Assembly: GCA_023101725.1 (NCBI GenBank)
Contig: JALJCO010003873.1
Coordinates: 122,200-186,199, forward strand
Source: Atherinomorus stipes
Lineage: Eukaryota; Chordata; Actinopteri; Atheriniformes; Atherinidae
Length of the DNA: 64,000 nt
Direction of reading: 5' to 3'
A program made the translations under genes and the position numbers. Shown here piece by piece: positions 1 through 10,788 of this stretch (its first letter is position 1; each line of letters starts with the position of its first letter). The notes under the pieces are model-generated. The model had not been told where the DNA came from and searched no databases. It worked only from the letters and a program-made list of their open reading frames with translations.

Positions 1-365
1 TTCTCCTTTGAAAACAGCATCTTTCTGCTTGAATATTAGGCATACTGTTTTAAAATCAATTTCTGTAAAAAAAAAGTATGCATGTTCCAGACTACTTTAA
101 TCTTTCTCTTGTCAGTGTGCTGCTGCCTTTGATTCATCCCCAATATATGCTCCTGAGACCCAAGTAAAAATAAGTTTTGCTTTTTTAATATTTTTGTGAT
201 ATTCAAGTATTGTTCAAATAAACAGGTTGCAACATTTTTTTTTCAGAAGCATTGTTTATTTACGTCTTATGGAATGTCTCTTGTAGTGGACGTCGGGTCT
301 TGCTTGATACGGATTGTAATGGTTTATTATTATAACAATCACATTAATTTTTGTGGCTCTTTTCC
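1..365. other. Unassigned AT-rich sequence
   Basis: I see no gene, RNA or recognisable repeat here. The stretch is AT-rich with short A and T runs and ends at a TTAA that begins the next element. Confidence 0.5.
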
Positions 366-880
366 TTAAAGGTACAGTGTGTAAAAAATCAAAGGTCCAT
401 GGCAGAAAAATGTGGTATATAATTCAAAACTGTGTTTCTATTGATGTGTAATCGCTGCACTAGAATAACTGTCATTTATATCTACTTGTTGGGGGGGGTG
501 CACATATGGAGGCTGCCATATTTGTTCCACCATTTTTACAACGGTATCCATGAATGGACAAAACAATGTGTGTGAAGTGAGAACCCTCTGAACTTTAAAA
601 CTGCTGCAGCTTTGTTTAATGGGAGTTAGAGACTGTTTGGGATCAGTAATGACTTAAAAGACATAAAAAGTAGTCGCTCATAGTTCAGTCATAGTTACAC
701 CTGACACCACTGGATCCACTCACAGATGAAAACATCTTTATGACTGGGAGAATTTTGGCCACTAACAGCCACCGTACATTTAAAACAGTGCTGGAAAATG
801 ATGTCCTTTGAAAGAAAACATCTTTTCTTTCAAATACCATCTTTACCACTAGATGTCAGTAATTGCTACATACTGAAGAT
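366..880 (+). mobile_element. Partial TTAA-flanked DNA element (Kolobok-like)
   Basis: A TTAA at 366-369 is followed by AGGTACAGTGTGTAA, which resembles the start of a very common fish TTAA-flanked non-autonomous element. Near the other end (about 850-880) there is a related inverted sequence, ACTAGATGTCAGTAATTG then CTACATACTG, but the expected terminal CTGTACCTTTAA is missing, so the right end looks decayed or lost. Seen directly: the left end and the partial inverted match. Inferred: Kolobok-type origin, because TTAA targets with purine-purine termini fit that superfamily better than piggyBac, whose termini usually start CC. Confidence 0.45.
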
Positions 881-944
881 GTCCAGCGATATGTAAAACT
901 CAGTTATAAACAAAAATTCAATAAAATAAGCAAATTAAATTCCT

Positions 945-1690
945 CCACAATAGGGGATTATCACGCTTTCCGGAACTTTCAGGGAACTAGGCGTTTCCTC
1001 TTCCGGGCCAATGTTCCTGCTCTGTTACACTTTGTAAATCAGATAAACGCCAATCTTACTTAAGTTTTAATTGATTCCCAACTGAAGTGATGCTGAGGAA
1101 GAAGTGGATCAAAGCGATCGATTTGCCGGTGTGAAGGGACGAACTTAATATAATCTATAATAAACTATAATAAAACAATGTAGCAAGTTTGTCTGTAGCC
1201 GGCAAACTACACAGTTGGTGTTAGCAGGCTAGCGTTAGCCAGCTTGATAACGTGCCTAACTTTGTGCGGCTGAAAACACACAAGCATCTGAAAGCGTCTC
1301 CTTTCTTGGCAGTCCCCAGTTGTTCCACTGGAAATGGGGGGGTACAGACCCGATTATCAGATGCTTGTGTGTTTTAAGACGCACAAAGTTAGGCACGTCA
1401 GCTAACACTAGCCTGCTAATGCCAGCTGTTAGCATCATTAAAGTGCCGGCAACAGACAAATGTGCTACGTTGTTTTATTATAAAGTTCGGCCCTTCACTC
1501 CGGCGAATCGCTTTGATCCACTTCTTCCTTTGTATCACTTCAGTCGGGAATCCATGAAAATTTAAGTAGGGTTGGCGTTTATTCAGTTTACGGAGTGGAA
1601 CAGAGCAGGGACATTGAACTGGCCCGGAACAGGAAGCGGCTAAATGTTTCAAGTTCCAGAAACCGGAACACGGAAGCGCGATAATCCCTA
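945..1690. mobile_element. Palindromic (fold-back) element carrying a THAP domain fragment
   Basis: Two long arms face each other. The left arm starts near 948 with ATAGGGGATTATCACGC and the right arm ends near 1691 with GCGCGATAATCCCTAT. Both arms carry the same internal order, including AGTGGATCAAAGCGATCGA in the left arm and its reverse complement in the right, and they flank a unique spacer at about 1291-1350. The right arm read on the minus strand encodes a THAP-like zinc finger; the left arm carries a more decayed copy read forward. A second copy lies at 43108-43570. THAP domains are the DNA-binding modules of P-element and Kolobok transposases, so this is probably a non-autonomous derivative of one of those. 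I could not define target duplications. Confidence 0.7.
1256..1652 (-). pseudogene. THAP zinc-finger fragment of a transposase
   Basis: On the minus strand, 1652-1416 reads FHGFPTE, then RKKWIKAIRR, then STFVCCRHF, which is the THAP C2CH layout: F-x-x-FP, a W-containing helix, and a final C-x-x-HF. A second overlapping frame at 1459-1256 continues with KTHKHLIIGSVPPHFQW, matching the end of THAP domains where a basic stretch precedes a-V-P-x-x-F-x-W. The two parts are in different frames, so there is a frameshift or a lost intron between them, and a stop follows the HF motif. The first Cys pair cannot be placed with confidence. The product is not functional as it stands. THAP proteins bind DNA in the nucleus; here the domain most likely comes from a P/Kolobok-like transposase, not a host THAP gene, because it is repeated at 43.1-43.6 kb inside the same palindrome. 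Confidence 0.65.
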
Positions 1691-1691
1691 T

Positions 1692-2535
1692 TCTTTGTAA
1701 AAGCTTCTCTGCCTTACTTAGGTTTTTGTTTAAGGGTTAAAATTACTGTACCTTTTACAACAACTAACAAATTCGTAAAAAAAAAATTTCATACTGCAGA
1801 AAAACTTTGATTTGGACAAACAGGAAAATGACATCTGTCAAAAATTGTTGATTTACTTCTCTGGTTGTTGTAAACATATTTGAAATGTTGGTCATATTCT
1901 CAAAAACTGGAGTATCAATAGAGAGCCAAGAATTTCTTCTGAAAGGTGTCATAACCTGCTGTTTTACATCCACAATCCCTCTTAAATTATCTTCAAATGA
2001 ATTTTTAATTATAGTTGGGTGGGACGAAAATTTAATGAGGTCATTTTAACCTCTTTTTATCCCCAACTTTTGTTTGTCGCGACAATACGCACGAGAATTA
2101 GACCTGTCTGTGAGCGCGTTCACGAGGCAAACGTCAAAGCCAAAACAAAGTTTTATCAGGACAGAGCAGGTGAAGGAAATGATGTCCCAGCAGAGAAAAA
2201 CATGATAAAAACGTAACGGTGCGGTTGATGGAGAGGATCCGGAGTAAAAGGGCTGGACTCTGATGAATATAAGGAGCGGACGTCTGACGTGAAGTTAACC
2301 AAACAGTGTTAGCTTCTGTAGCTACATTAGCAGCTTGTCTGTTCGTCAACCACCGTTTACTGGTCTCTGACACAAAAGATAATAAGTTACACAGCAGCAA
2401 CACTTACCGACTGCACATCCTCACTGATAAATATAATCCACTGCTCCTCCTCCTCTCTGACAAAAGCTGGTCATTAAACGCTACTCCACGGCAGGCAAGA
2501 GAGAGTCCGCATGCCCAGTGGACATAGATGAATTG
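1692..2535. other. Unassigned sequence
   Basis: AT-rich to about 2010, then mixed composition. Short open frames on both strands show no domain or codon structure that I recognise. No feature assigned. Confidence 0.5.
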
Positions 2536-2539
2536 CCGG

Positions 2540-2803
2540 GTCTTAGGAGGATCTTCTCATTTATTCTGTGATCATGGGCTTCCAGATCTGAGCTGAAAGA
2601 GGAAAACCGGGCCCCCCCTTCCCACAGTGTAATGCAGTGGTCATTTGTGGTCAGCAGGGGAAGTGCAACAATGAATAAATATCTTTTAACACTTCTCATT
2701 GCTGGAAAATCAAAATTTAGAAAAGAATGACAACGGACAGCGGGCCAAAAAAAACAGCTCGTGGGCCAACTTTGGCCCTCGGGCCCCATGTTGGACAGCC
2801 CTG
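2540..2803. mobile_element. hAT-like non-autonomous element, right end
   Basis: The segment ends with GGCCCCATGTTGGACAGCCC at 2783-2802. Read in reverse this starts CAGGGCTGTCCAACATG, the usual terminus of a widespread vertebrate hAT-like family whose next bases are rich in GGGCCAA, as here. The left terminus was not found, so the left boundary is approximate. Confidence 0.5.
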
Positions 2804-3060
2804 GTAGAGTCTACCTTGTCACACAGACATGAGTCACGAGTAGCTCGTTACCTCTGCAGAGCTGGAGGACATGTGCATGAGGTATTTCAGGTGTGTTGGA
2901 GAAGGGCTGCGTGTAAAAGCTGCTCTGGAGGACCAGACGTAGTGGAAGCAGCAGGCGGGGGAAGATGTTGCTAATGGCAACCAAACAAAGGGAAGCATGG
3001 CAGTAATCGCTCGGTATAAAACTGAGAAAACCTGAAACACTATGAAAAGAAGCGTTGCAG

Positions 3061-3662
3061 CCATAGACTGTATATTATTACTGGACGTAGCTTCCGGTCT
3101 CTTCTGAATAGAGAAATGTGAAGCCAGGTGGGCGTGTCTTACCGTCGCCATCTTGCCGTGTCACGTACGTCGTCACTCCAGGAAAATCCTAAAATGGGCA
3201 CAGCGCGGCCGCGGGGCAAATGATTGACAGCTGATGTACTGTGGGCTAAACGCTAACTGAGCTAACACGAAACTAAGAGGAGCTAACAAAGATAAGGCTC
3301 CTAAGCGGCATGGTTAAGGTAAGACATGCTTAGACTTGCAATTCGCTGACTAAACACCGCCGTTGTGCGACTCTGTAACAAACTGAGACATTATTAAGAG
3401 CAAAGAAGGAGCTAACTAGGAGCCTCCGGTCGGCAGGCGGAGCTTCCGGTCTGCCGCATGTCAATCATAAGGACACGCCCTTAATTATGTGTAATTTGAA
3501 GAATAAATAACATCTAAACGAATGAGTTATAAAAAAATTCACCCCCTCACAGTTGACATGAAGGTAAACTTGACCTAATAAACCTAAAATGATTTTTGAA
3601 CCAGGCTGTAAACCTGTTTATTTCTGCTGTGAAGTTGGCGTTTTTAACATGGGAGTCTATGG
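3061..3662. repeat. Interspersed repeat with CCATAGACT inverted ends
   Basis: CCATAGACT at 3061-3069 and AGTCTATGG at 3654-3662 are perfect inverted repeats. Sequence beginning this way is a frequent fish interspersed repeat. The interior includes a GC-rich patch with a NotI-type GCGGCCGC and no coding potential. No target duplication was visible. Confidence 0.45.
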
Positions 3663-4340
3663 GGATTTGCTCGCTCTTGGAGCCAGCCCCTAGTGGATGA
3701 AGGGAGGATTACACTATTTCCAACAAGGAAGAGAGCTTCACTGTTCTGAGGCGGAGTTTGCCCCTTGGTTGCAGCAGACAGACGAGGCGTGTCTGCAGCT
3801 GCAGGACAGAAGCCAATAACATCCTCTGGATGTTGTGTTTTTATCCCGTGAGACTCTGAAGTGAACCTTGGTTGGTTTCAAATGTTTGTAGAGAAGAAGG
3901 GGGTGTGATCTAACGTAATCCCAGCATCACAGCAGCACTCTCATTCGATCTGGTTGTAAATTGTTAAAGAGAAATAACTGTGTTTTTGTCCGGAGAGGAA
4001 ACTCGCCCAGCATGGATGGTGAAATGCAACGGTGATGGTCAGGAGACATCCAACCTGCCTCCGGTTACATGGAGGTGACCAAAGCCGCCTGGACGTTCCC
4101 CAGAATTAAAACTCCAACACAGATCACGGCAGGTTAACAAGATGTGTTTCTGATATGAGCTTGACGCCAGTTTGATATCTTCACTGATCAGTGATGCTTA
4201 GTTCTCACCCGTCTGACTGAAACCACATCTGTTTATCCATTTTTTAAAAGCTGTAGTTTGAGGAATCACTATTTCCACTAAATTAAGAACCCGGATGCTG
4301 AGATTGCTGCAAAAATAATACAGTTTCCCACTTCTACCAC
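3663..4340. other. Unassigned sequence
   Basis: Mixed-composition sequence with no recognised gene or repeat end. It may be a continuation of the preceding repeat. Confidence 0.4.
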
Positions 4341-4344
4341 TAGA

Positions 4345-4720
4345 TTGAGTTTGAGTTTATTTATCTAAAAAGGGACAGTGCATATTAATGAACATAAAAT
4401 GGAAAAACACAGGATTATAGCAAAGCTAATTTTTGTCCTTTCTCTGCATTCTTCTTTCAGCTGTATTACAATCAGCCCTCCAACCAACAACCTTATAGGT
4501 CATTTATTCATTATAAATGGCCAGTTGAGATGATCCATAGGAGTGCAACTCTTAATTAGCTTCCCTGCTGGTGGCAGGAGACGACTGCATTCTCCTCCAA
4601 CGGAAAGTTGAAAAAGGTTGTTCGTGTATTTTCAGACAAGACTTCCTTTAGATTTCCCTTGACTTGGTTTTGTAACCATGTTGTAATAATTGTTGAAGGT
4701 GTTATTGGCGATGCCTTGAC
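4345..4720 (-). mobile_element. LINE 3' tail (L2/CR1-like), reverse orientation
   Basis: The left edge carries GAGTTTGAGTTTATTTATC followed by AGGGACAGTGCATATTAATG. In reverse complement this is the characteristic 3' end of fish L2/CR1-type LINEs: a conserved ATTAATATGCACTGTCCC segment, then AATAAA-like sequence and a short terminal repeat. No reverse transcriptase coding sequence remains. The 5' boundary is approximate. Confidence 0.5.
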
Positions 4721-4907
4721 AGGAGATTAAACACACGTGGGGTCGGATCTATCAAAGGTTTGCATGTATAAAACGTGAGCTGTCTCATTGCTCACGCAAA
4801 AAAAGGTGCGAAGTAGGGCGTCTTATCCAGATAGTACATGGGGCGTTTACACGCAACTGTAATGTTGGGAGGAGAAAACGTAAATATGTTTATTTAGCAC
4901 TCGCAAA

Positions 4908-5060
4908 GTGCTAAATAATAGATGGGTTTCAATTAAAAAAGGGAGGGGGAAAAGAGAAAAAAAAAAAAAAAAAAAGAGGGGGAAAAGAAAGAAGGGAAGG
5001 GAGACGGCACCAAGGATCAGGAAGAAGGGGGGGGGGGGGAGAAAAAAACAAAATGTTTAC
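4908..5060. repeat. Purine-rich homopolymer tract
   Basis: Runs of A (up to about 20) and G (up to 13) alternate on the plus strand. The texture matches tracts at 13580-13630, 49090-49280 and 53220-53990. It encodes only a Lys/Arg-rich spurious frame. This may be a real polypurine repeat or sequence of low assembly quality. Confidence 0.7.
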
Positions 5061-6090
5061 AATTGTTCTACACGTGTAATCGGGACGACTAACCGTCATG
5101 TACACGGTTACACGTCAAGAGATTAATGATCTTTAGGTTGCAGATGGTGACATCACCTACGCGCTCCATCGTCCTCCCGCCGTCATACTGAACTCAGAGC
5201 AGAAACACTGTAGAACCAACGTCAGGTTCTGGATATTTATCATTTTAATCTTCGAGAACCTAAACGAGTCGACAAAAAAAATCTCTTTTATTGGCTGCGA
5301 TCTGAACCGAGTCCCTGCAGAAGTTTTCAAACAGCTTTTTCCCACATCTATCAGATACATAATAACGGGAGACAGAAAGCTTTCACCAGCAGGGGTGTCT
5401 ATCCATGTTTCACGGTGACCCGAAAATACGGAAATGTTTTATCTGAGAGAAGTAAGTCACGTTCTGGCGATCAACTTTATGTAAACAGCAGCTAACACGA
5501 GCGGCTAGATCTGCTAAACACATGCAAGTAAGTGTCTGATCGGATTCACGCTCAGAACTTCATTTTCTGAAAAAATATACATGAAACGCGGTTAGCAACA
5601 ACTAAAGCTAGCTCTGCTAACTTGCAGTGAAACTCATCCAATAGGCTACGATGTTTCCACTGCACAGATGCAGTTGGTCTTGGACATCTCTGACGATGTC
5701 CGTCTTTGCCGCTCCATAGAAAGAAATATCTGTAACTCCCAGCTGCCGTTCATGGATCTCTGACGGCTCGATAGAGTCGCTACAGCAGCACAAAGCGCCG
5801 GTGCTCTGCTGCCGTTCACCACCACCGTGTCCCCGGGTCACGTGACAGTCTGTGTCTGCGTCTATTATATATACAAATATCAACAGAACATCGCGCCCCA
5901 GGCATCTATTATGTATGCGGATAGTTAGTTATTATCTGAAGCTTTCAGGCAACATTACCCCCCCTAAAATACAGTGTTGGTGACAAATGAAAGAGGAGGG
6001 GGAGATGACGTGTACATGGTTATCTATTTTTTCTAAATGGTTATGATTTACTATCCATGTACCCGTTGACACCCCTACGCAAAACCCTCA
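5061..6090. other. Mostly unassigned; probable hAT-like element end
   Basis: The right edge near 6060-6077 reads GTACCCGTTGACACCCCTA, which in reverse is the AGGGGTGTCAACGGG terminus of a common non-autonomous family. A possible mate (AGGGGTGTCTATCCATG) begins near 5391 but matches only partly. No coding region is supported. Confidence 0.35.
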
Positions 6091-6094
6091 TTAA

Positions 6095-6551
6095 AGACAC
6101 ACAAGGTAACTTTTAGACCTTCAAAATCTGCGTTTCTGACTCGTTTTGATGACTCACCAACATTCATTCTGAGCATTTTCAAGCCGTCACTGCTCAGCGG
6201 CGTCCCGAGGCTCAGAAACAGCAGGATGTGAGTTTCCATCCGGGACGCAGCTGTGACGGGAAAGCCGACTATTGGTTGCAGCACCGCATCACTTACTAGC
6301 AAACAGATATGAACCAGACATGAACACAGCAGGTGGTTTGAACACATCATGTCGGATTTGGTAAAGAAACGCAAGGAAACGTTAGCGGAGGAAAAGAGGA
6401 AAAGAGAGAGAGGAAGGGACAGACCGAGAGTCAAGATAAGACTGTCTTTTACTGGCTGGAGGGAATCACAGTACAGGTACGATGAAGATGATGAAGATCA
6501 GCCGTCGATAGGGGGGTCACTGAGATAACTGCTAAAAGTTCTGTTGTGTCT
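6095..6551 (+). mobile_element. TTAA-flanked non-autonomous element
   Basis: The element is bounded by TTAA at 6091-6094 and 6552-6555. Its ends are inverted: AGACACACAAGGTAAC at the left, and GTTCTGTTGTGTCT at the right, which reverse-complements to AGACACAACAGAAC. It contains a 59-codon open frame at 6349-6528. TTAA targets with AG-starting termini suggest the Kolobok superfamily. Confidence 0.7.
6349..6528 (+). CDS. Short basic coiled-coil-like ORF inside a TTAA element
   Basis: A 59-codon frame runs from ATG at 6349 to TAA at 6526-6528. The first 30 residues are strongly basic and acidic (KKRKETLAEEKRKRERGRDR), predicting a charged helix. They are followed by RVKIRLSFTGWRE, then an acidic tail. 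I recall similar R-rich then 'RW-RE' segments in repeat-borne fish ORFs, but I assign no function. A CAG/GTACG near 6474-6480 could be a splice donor, so this may be a first exon and not a complete protein. It lies wholly between the element's inverted ends, so it is probably transposon cargo or a decayed transposon gene. The coding evidence is its uninterrupted frame and biased composition only. Confidence 0.35.
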   Translation: MSDLVKKRKETLAEEKRKRERGRDRPRVKIRLSFTGWRESQYRYDEDDEDQPSIGGSLR

Positions 6552-6555
6552 TTAA

Positions 6556-7235
6556 TATGGGCGTTTCCCCCGTGTTTCCACCTGCAGTCATTTGCACTTT
6601 TACTAAATCACCTGCACAGTGTGGTTCAGCCCCTCACGCAACATTCTGGATTGCACGGGCAAATTACTGCACGCACATTTGGATCATGGATTTCATGGAT
6701 AAATGAGTCATGATACCTGAAATACTGACTAAGAACCTGCTGATTAATCACAGGCTCCGTGAACGTATCCTTATCGGGCATTTTGCATGAGTCAGTGTGT
6801 GAACTGATGTTTTCTCCAGATATTATCTGATTGTTGAAGTAGAAACTAAGAAGCCTCTGCTTGTTTCATTACTTTCTCTTTTGTTGCTGATGATCTTTAA
6901 GAGACTTTAGCTTGTTTTGTATCCGGGGAAGCATTTTCACAACTATCACAGGAAGAGCATCATGTTCATTTGAAATCTGCGTGGCGAGAACTGCAGATGT
7001 TGCAGGTATTAAAAAATCTTATCTTTTTTTTTCTTTCATACAATAGAATTATTAGGCATCCCAGGAAGGCTTTGCTTGTTTATCAGACCATTTCACATTT
7101 GTGTGGTTCAGATAAATTAAATTCTGTAGTCATTTTATCAAAGTGCAATTAGCTGGTTCATCCATTAAACCAAAAACAGGAAGAAAACAAAGAATTTAAA
7201 AAAGCTGTACAACAAACTTACTTCAGTAAGAAATG
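6556..7235. other. Unassigned AT-rich sequence
   Basis: No gene or recognised repeat. The 60-codon frame at 6970-7152 lacks any protein-like signature. Confidence 0.5.
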
Positions 7236-7239
7236 CAGA

Positions 7240-7385
7240 CCTAACTGAAAGCTCAGTCGTTTGTTCCCTGGTACATGTTTCACGCTATATTTAGTCTGTT
7301 TTTAGCCTTTTTATTCTGTTTTTGGGGTGTTATATAACTGAAGAAAAACTATTTCCCCAAAGATCAATAAAGTCTCTTATCTTTT
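7240..7385 (+). mobile_element. LINE 3' tail (L2-type)
   Basis: The end reads TTTCCCCAAAGATCAATAAA then GTCTCTTAT. A 'CCCC-AAGATCAATAAAGT' 3' terminus is typical of fish L2-type LINEs. Only the tail survives. Confidence 0.5.
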
Positions 7386-7505
7386 GAGCTGGACATGAAT
7401 ATTTAAAATACACATGCAGAGTATTGTATGAGACTATATAGTGGGGTGTAGATCACAAGTTTGATCATAATATTTAAGTTCAGAGAAATGTGTTCAAACT
7501 TTGCT

Positions 7506-8379
7506 CAGGGTTCCCTCTGTTTTCTAGAGGTTGTTTTCCAGGACTTTTCCAGGACATTTTTAAGGGCTTTTCCAGCTGCTACAGAACAAGTCAAGTTATC
7601 ACAACATAGACTAATAACTTCCACCACAAGCTTTTGGAGACGTGTTCTACAATTGTAACTTATATTTTTTACAGTGATGAAGTTAAGAAGAAGAAAAGAC
7701 GAAGCAGAAACAAAACAGAGGTGAAAAAGAGATAAAGCTCTGACGAACGGCAACACAGCGGCAACGAAGCTGCAACGAAAAAGTGACAAAGCTGCGATGT
7801 AGCGCCAACAAAGCTGTAACGAAACGGTGACGGAGCTGCGATGTCGCGGCGACAAAACTGCGACGTAGCGGCAACAAAGCAAAGACGAAGTGGCAACGAA
7901 ACAGTGACGAAGCTGTGATGTAGCGCCGACAAAACTGCGACGTAGCGGCAACAAAGCAAAGACGAAGTGGCAACGAAGTAGGGACGAAGAAAAGACAAAA
8001 CGGCTACGAAACAGCTACAAAGCTGCAATGAAACTGCAGCGAAATATCAACAAAGCTGCAACAAAACAGCAACAAAGCTGAGACGAAGCAGCGATAAAAC
8101 ACGACGAAGCTGCAACAAATTTGTGATGAAACGATGACAAAACTGCGATGAAGCGCCGACAAAACTGTGACATAGCTGCGACGAAGCAAAGACGAAATGG
8201 CGTTGAAGCAGCATTGAAGCAGCGTCAAAGCGGCGACGAGAGAGAGGAAAAATAAATTTCCAGGACAACTCAAGCTTTTCCAGGACATTTTACTCTTTTT
8301 CTCATTTTTCCATGTGTTTTCCATGACTGGAAAAATGTTCAATCATTTTCCAGGTTTTCCAGGATGCGTGAGAACCCTG
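7506..8379 (-). mobile_element. 11-bp-array element, copy 1
   Basis: The ends are CAGGGTTCCCTCTG at 7506 and GCGTGAGAACCCTG at 8379. Relative to copies 2, 3, 4 and 6 this copy is inverted. Conserved terminal segments at about 7506-7675 (AAGTCAAGTTATCACAACA, CCACAAGCTTTTGGAGA) and about 8240-8379 (repeated TTTTCCAGGACA, CATGGAAAA-type words) enclose an array at about 7676-8238 made of 11-bp units such as GAAGTGGCAAC, GAAACAGTGAC and GAAGCTGTGAT. Minus-strand frames up to 149 codons come from the array and are not genes. Confidence 0.8.
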
Positions 8380-8574
8380 AAGCTGATATCACAATTTCCG
8401 CCACGATACAGTTTCAGTCAGATTCAGGAGTCAGTAATGGATGTCAGAGGATTTCACGTGCTCATTAACCGGAAGTGTCCACCTGATTCCCAGCAGCCTG
8501 ACCAGCACTGGTCCGTGCTGGTCCTCCTATCCGATACCTCGCTTATGTTGTTCTCTCAGATGTAAGCCGCTTTG

Positions 8575-8640
8575 GAAAAAAACAATGACAGTGGTAGTAG
8601 TACTGGTGGTAGCAGTAGTTGTAGTCGTAGAAGTAATGAA
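8575..8640 (+). repeat. Degenerate GTA/GTG trinucleotide repeat
   Basis: Imperfect GTA, GTG and GTC triplets run through this stretch. Confidence 0.7.
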
Positions 8641-8794
8641 TCTTTAGGCTCTTTTTTTTCTTTTTTTACTTATTTTAAGAGTGGCCGAGGTTTGTTTGCT
8701 TGTAATAAGCTAAAAAGTCTGCCAGTCCGACAAGGGAAATTTCCTTGATAAGATTTCTTGAAATAAGATGCATTGTCATAAAACAGGTTCCTAT

Positions 8795-9392
8795 AAGGGA
8801 GGCACAATATAATCAGCCCCCTATTGTATCGGCCCATATCGGCCTTAAAACTGAGTATCGAACATTGGCAACCCCACCAATATTTAACTGATCAAACCGC
8901 TGTTTCTAAAGCCTAAAAAAAAAACCAACTACTTCTACAAAAACATATTTTTTACAGTCTTTAAAACTTCTAAAGACTAGGGGTGGTAAAATATACGATA
9001 CACTGCGATATCGCGATATTTTCATATGCTGATATTGTATTGACATTTAAAAACACGGAATCCATCTATTTTACTAACGAAATCTGATGATATTTCATTG
9101 TTCTGTTACGAAATCTCGTGGGAGTTCACAAAATATCGTGAGGTTTTGTAACAGAACAGTGAAATCTCGCAAGTAAAATAGATCGATGCCGTGTTTTTAA
9201 ATATCGATTTGATATCAGCATATTAAATATCGTGATATTTCAATGTATCGATATATTTTTTCCAACCCTTATTTCTTAAAGTGTCCGAACGGATAACAAA
9301 ACTGCTATTTGCAATGACGGTATTGATATTGGTTATAAGTCACATTTCGGCATATCGGATATCAGCCAAAATTCTAATATCGTGCATCCCTA
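8795..9392 (-). mobile_element. hAT-like 'TAGGGATGCACGAT' element, copy A
   Basis: The right end CGTGCATCCCTA stops at 9392. The left end AAGGGAGGCACAATATAATC starts at 8795. A perfect 8-bp duplication GTTCCTAT flanks it (8787-8794 and 9393-9400), the length expected for hAT. Inside are CGGCCC/GGCCGAT words near the ends and a further palindromic element at 8979-9270. The same two-layer structure occurs at 24050-24915 in opposite orientation. Confidence 0.8.
8979..9270. mobile_element. AT-rich palindromic element nested in copy A
   Basis: It starts AGGGGTGGTAAAATAT and ends with CCAACCCTT. The two halves are inverted versions of each other, sharing ATCTATTTTACTAACG-like and TTCTGTTACGAAATCTCG-like words. 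It would fold into a long hairpin. It has no coding capacity. Confidence 0.65.
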
Positions 9393-9490
9393 GTTCCTAT
9401 ATCTCACTGAAATGTTTCTCTTTAGGCAAATTTGTCTTATTTTGAGTGTGATGAGATATTATGATTAGAAATTTAAGTTTTTGCAGTGTA

Positions 9491-10785
9491 CCGTAGCTTC
9501 TGCTAACAGCTATTCACCATCATCTCTGCTCCACGTGGTCTCGTGCAGATCTACACCGTCGCTGCATCTCTACCAAGTCCTGCTCAACCTCTGATTGGTT
9601 AGTGGTGTTTCAGTGAAAGCAAAACTGTGTTCCTATCTCCCCACTGACAGATGACTTTAGCTCCCATTATTCCACATCAACATTTTCTCTTTTTTTTTTT
9701 TTTCTGAAAACCTCCATTCGGTGGAGATGTGGCTCAGTGCCAGCGTACTTTAAGCCCTGCTACTGTCTTGCCAGCTGTAAATTAAGCCACATGCTCAAAC
9801 ACTTACAACGTTTTATGGACTCTGTCTGCAAAGGAAGTTCATTGTCCAAAATGAGCTCATGTTAAAACGTCCAGGAGAGCCAAAGAAAACCAAAATATAA
9901 TCATTCTGTCTTCATCAGTGTTTTCACATTTCACTGTTTGTATCAGAAAAGTCGCTATGTTATGATTAATCAACCTCATTCCTCAGAGGAAATGCATTTG
10001 GGGCTGATTGCCAGGTTTTTAGCAGTTTTGATGATTATTTTCTTCCCCAGACGAGATGAGTGAAAATTAGAGTTTCATTTTTAACTTTCCAAATGCTCCT
10101 GAGCAGGAATTCATATCCATCCAGATATCCCCATCAGTCCCCATGGAAAAGGATCTTTCTCAGGGCTGCTTTGGGTGTAGATGTTTTCAGTTTTGGGATC
10201 TGGAAGTTTGTTTTGCTGCCAGACGTAGTAAAACCTCGCTTACTTCACGACTGACTCGCTGTTTCCCCAGCAGCAGCAGCTGCGCATCAACAGCAAAATG
10301 CACCGAGTTGTGAAGCAAGTAAATTATTTCACAGCAGGGGCACTGTTGCTTATGTACCTCTGCTCTGTTTTTCTGATGGCGCCATAGTCTGGCTCAGGGG
10401 TGAAAAAAGGTAGAAGGTAGGCAGACTGCCAAACCTCCACGAGAGGAACATTTTATTTTCCGTCGCCTTCATCCAAGTTACAATCAGAACATATGAGCAT
10501 GGAAACCAGTCCAACAGATCACCTGCTGGGTCAAAATGCCCCAAATTTGACTGTTTATACCCAATAGGAAGCACACCTGTTCTGCTTTAGATGATACCAT
10601 TTCCACAGATGTGTTTCACTGTGACATTACACAAAAAAACAATAAACTCAAACCAAACTACTGAAAAAAGAGCCAGTTCTAATCCTTTACTTGAAACTAC
10701 TGCCCAAACTACTGTGGGGGGGACTTCATTTCCCCCCAAAGTTCTGTTCTTTCTCCCGAAACTACCATCTGAAGAGGTGATGCAT
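9491..10785. other. Unassigned sequence
   Basis: No gene or clear repeat end found. Small frames on both strands look random. Confidence 0.45.
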
Positions 10786-10788
10786 ATT

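Larger units (their letters stand above)
8690..9488 (+). mobile_element. CACTGCAAAAA-type non-autonomous element (host of a nest)
   Basis: The right end, AAGTTTTTGCAGTG at about 9475-9488, and the internal words AAGATTTCTTGAAATAAGATGC (in shorter form around 8750-8772) and GAGTGTGATGAGATATTATG match the family seen complete at 36248-37163. Its left end is not recognisable. A hAT-like element sits inside it at 8795-9392 with a perfect 8-bp target duplication. Confidence 0.6.

Noticed and set aside
6075..6434. 119-codon minus-strand ORF
   Set aside because: It is antisense to the element's own forward frame, spans the element's end, and has no motif.
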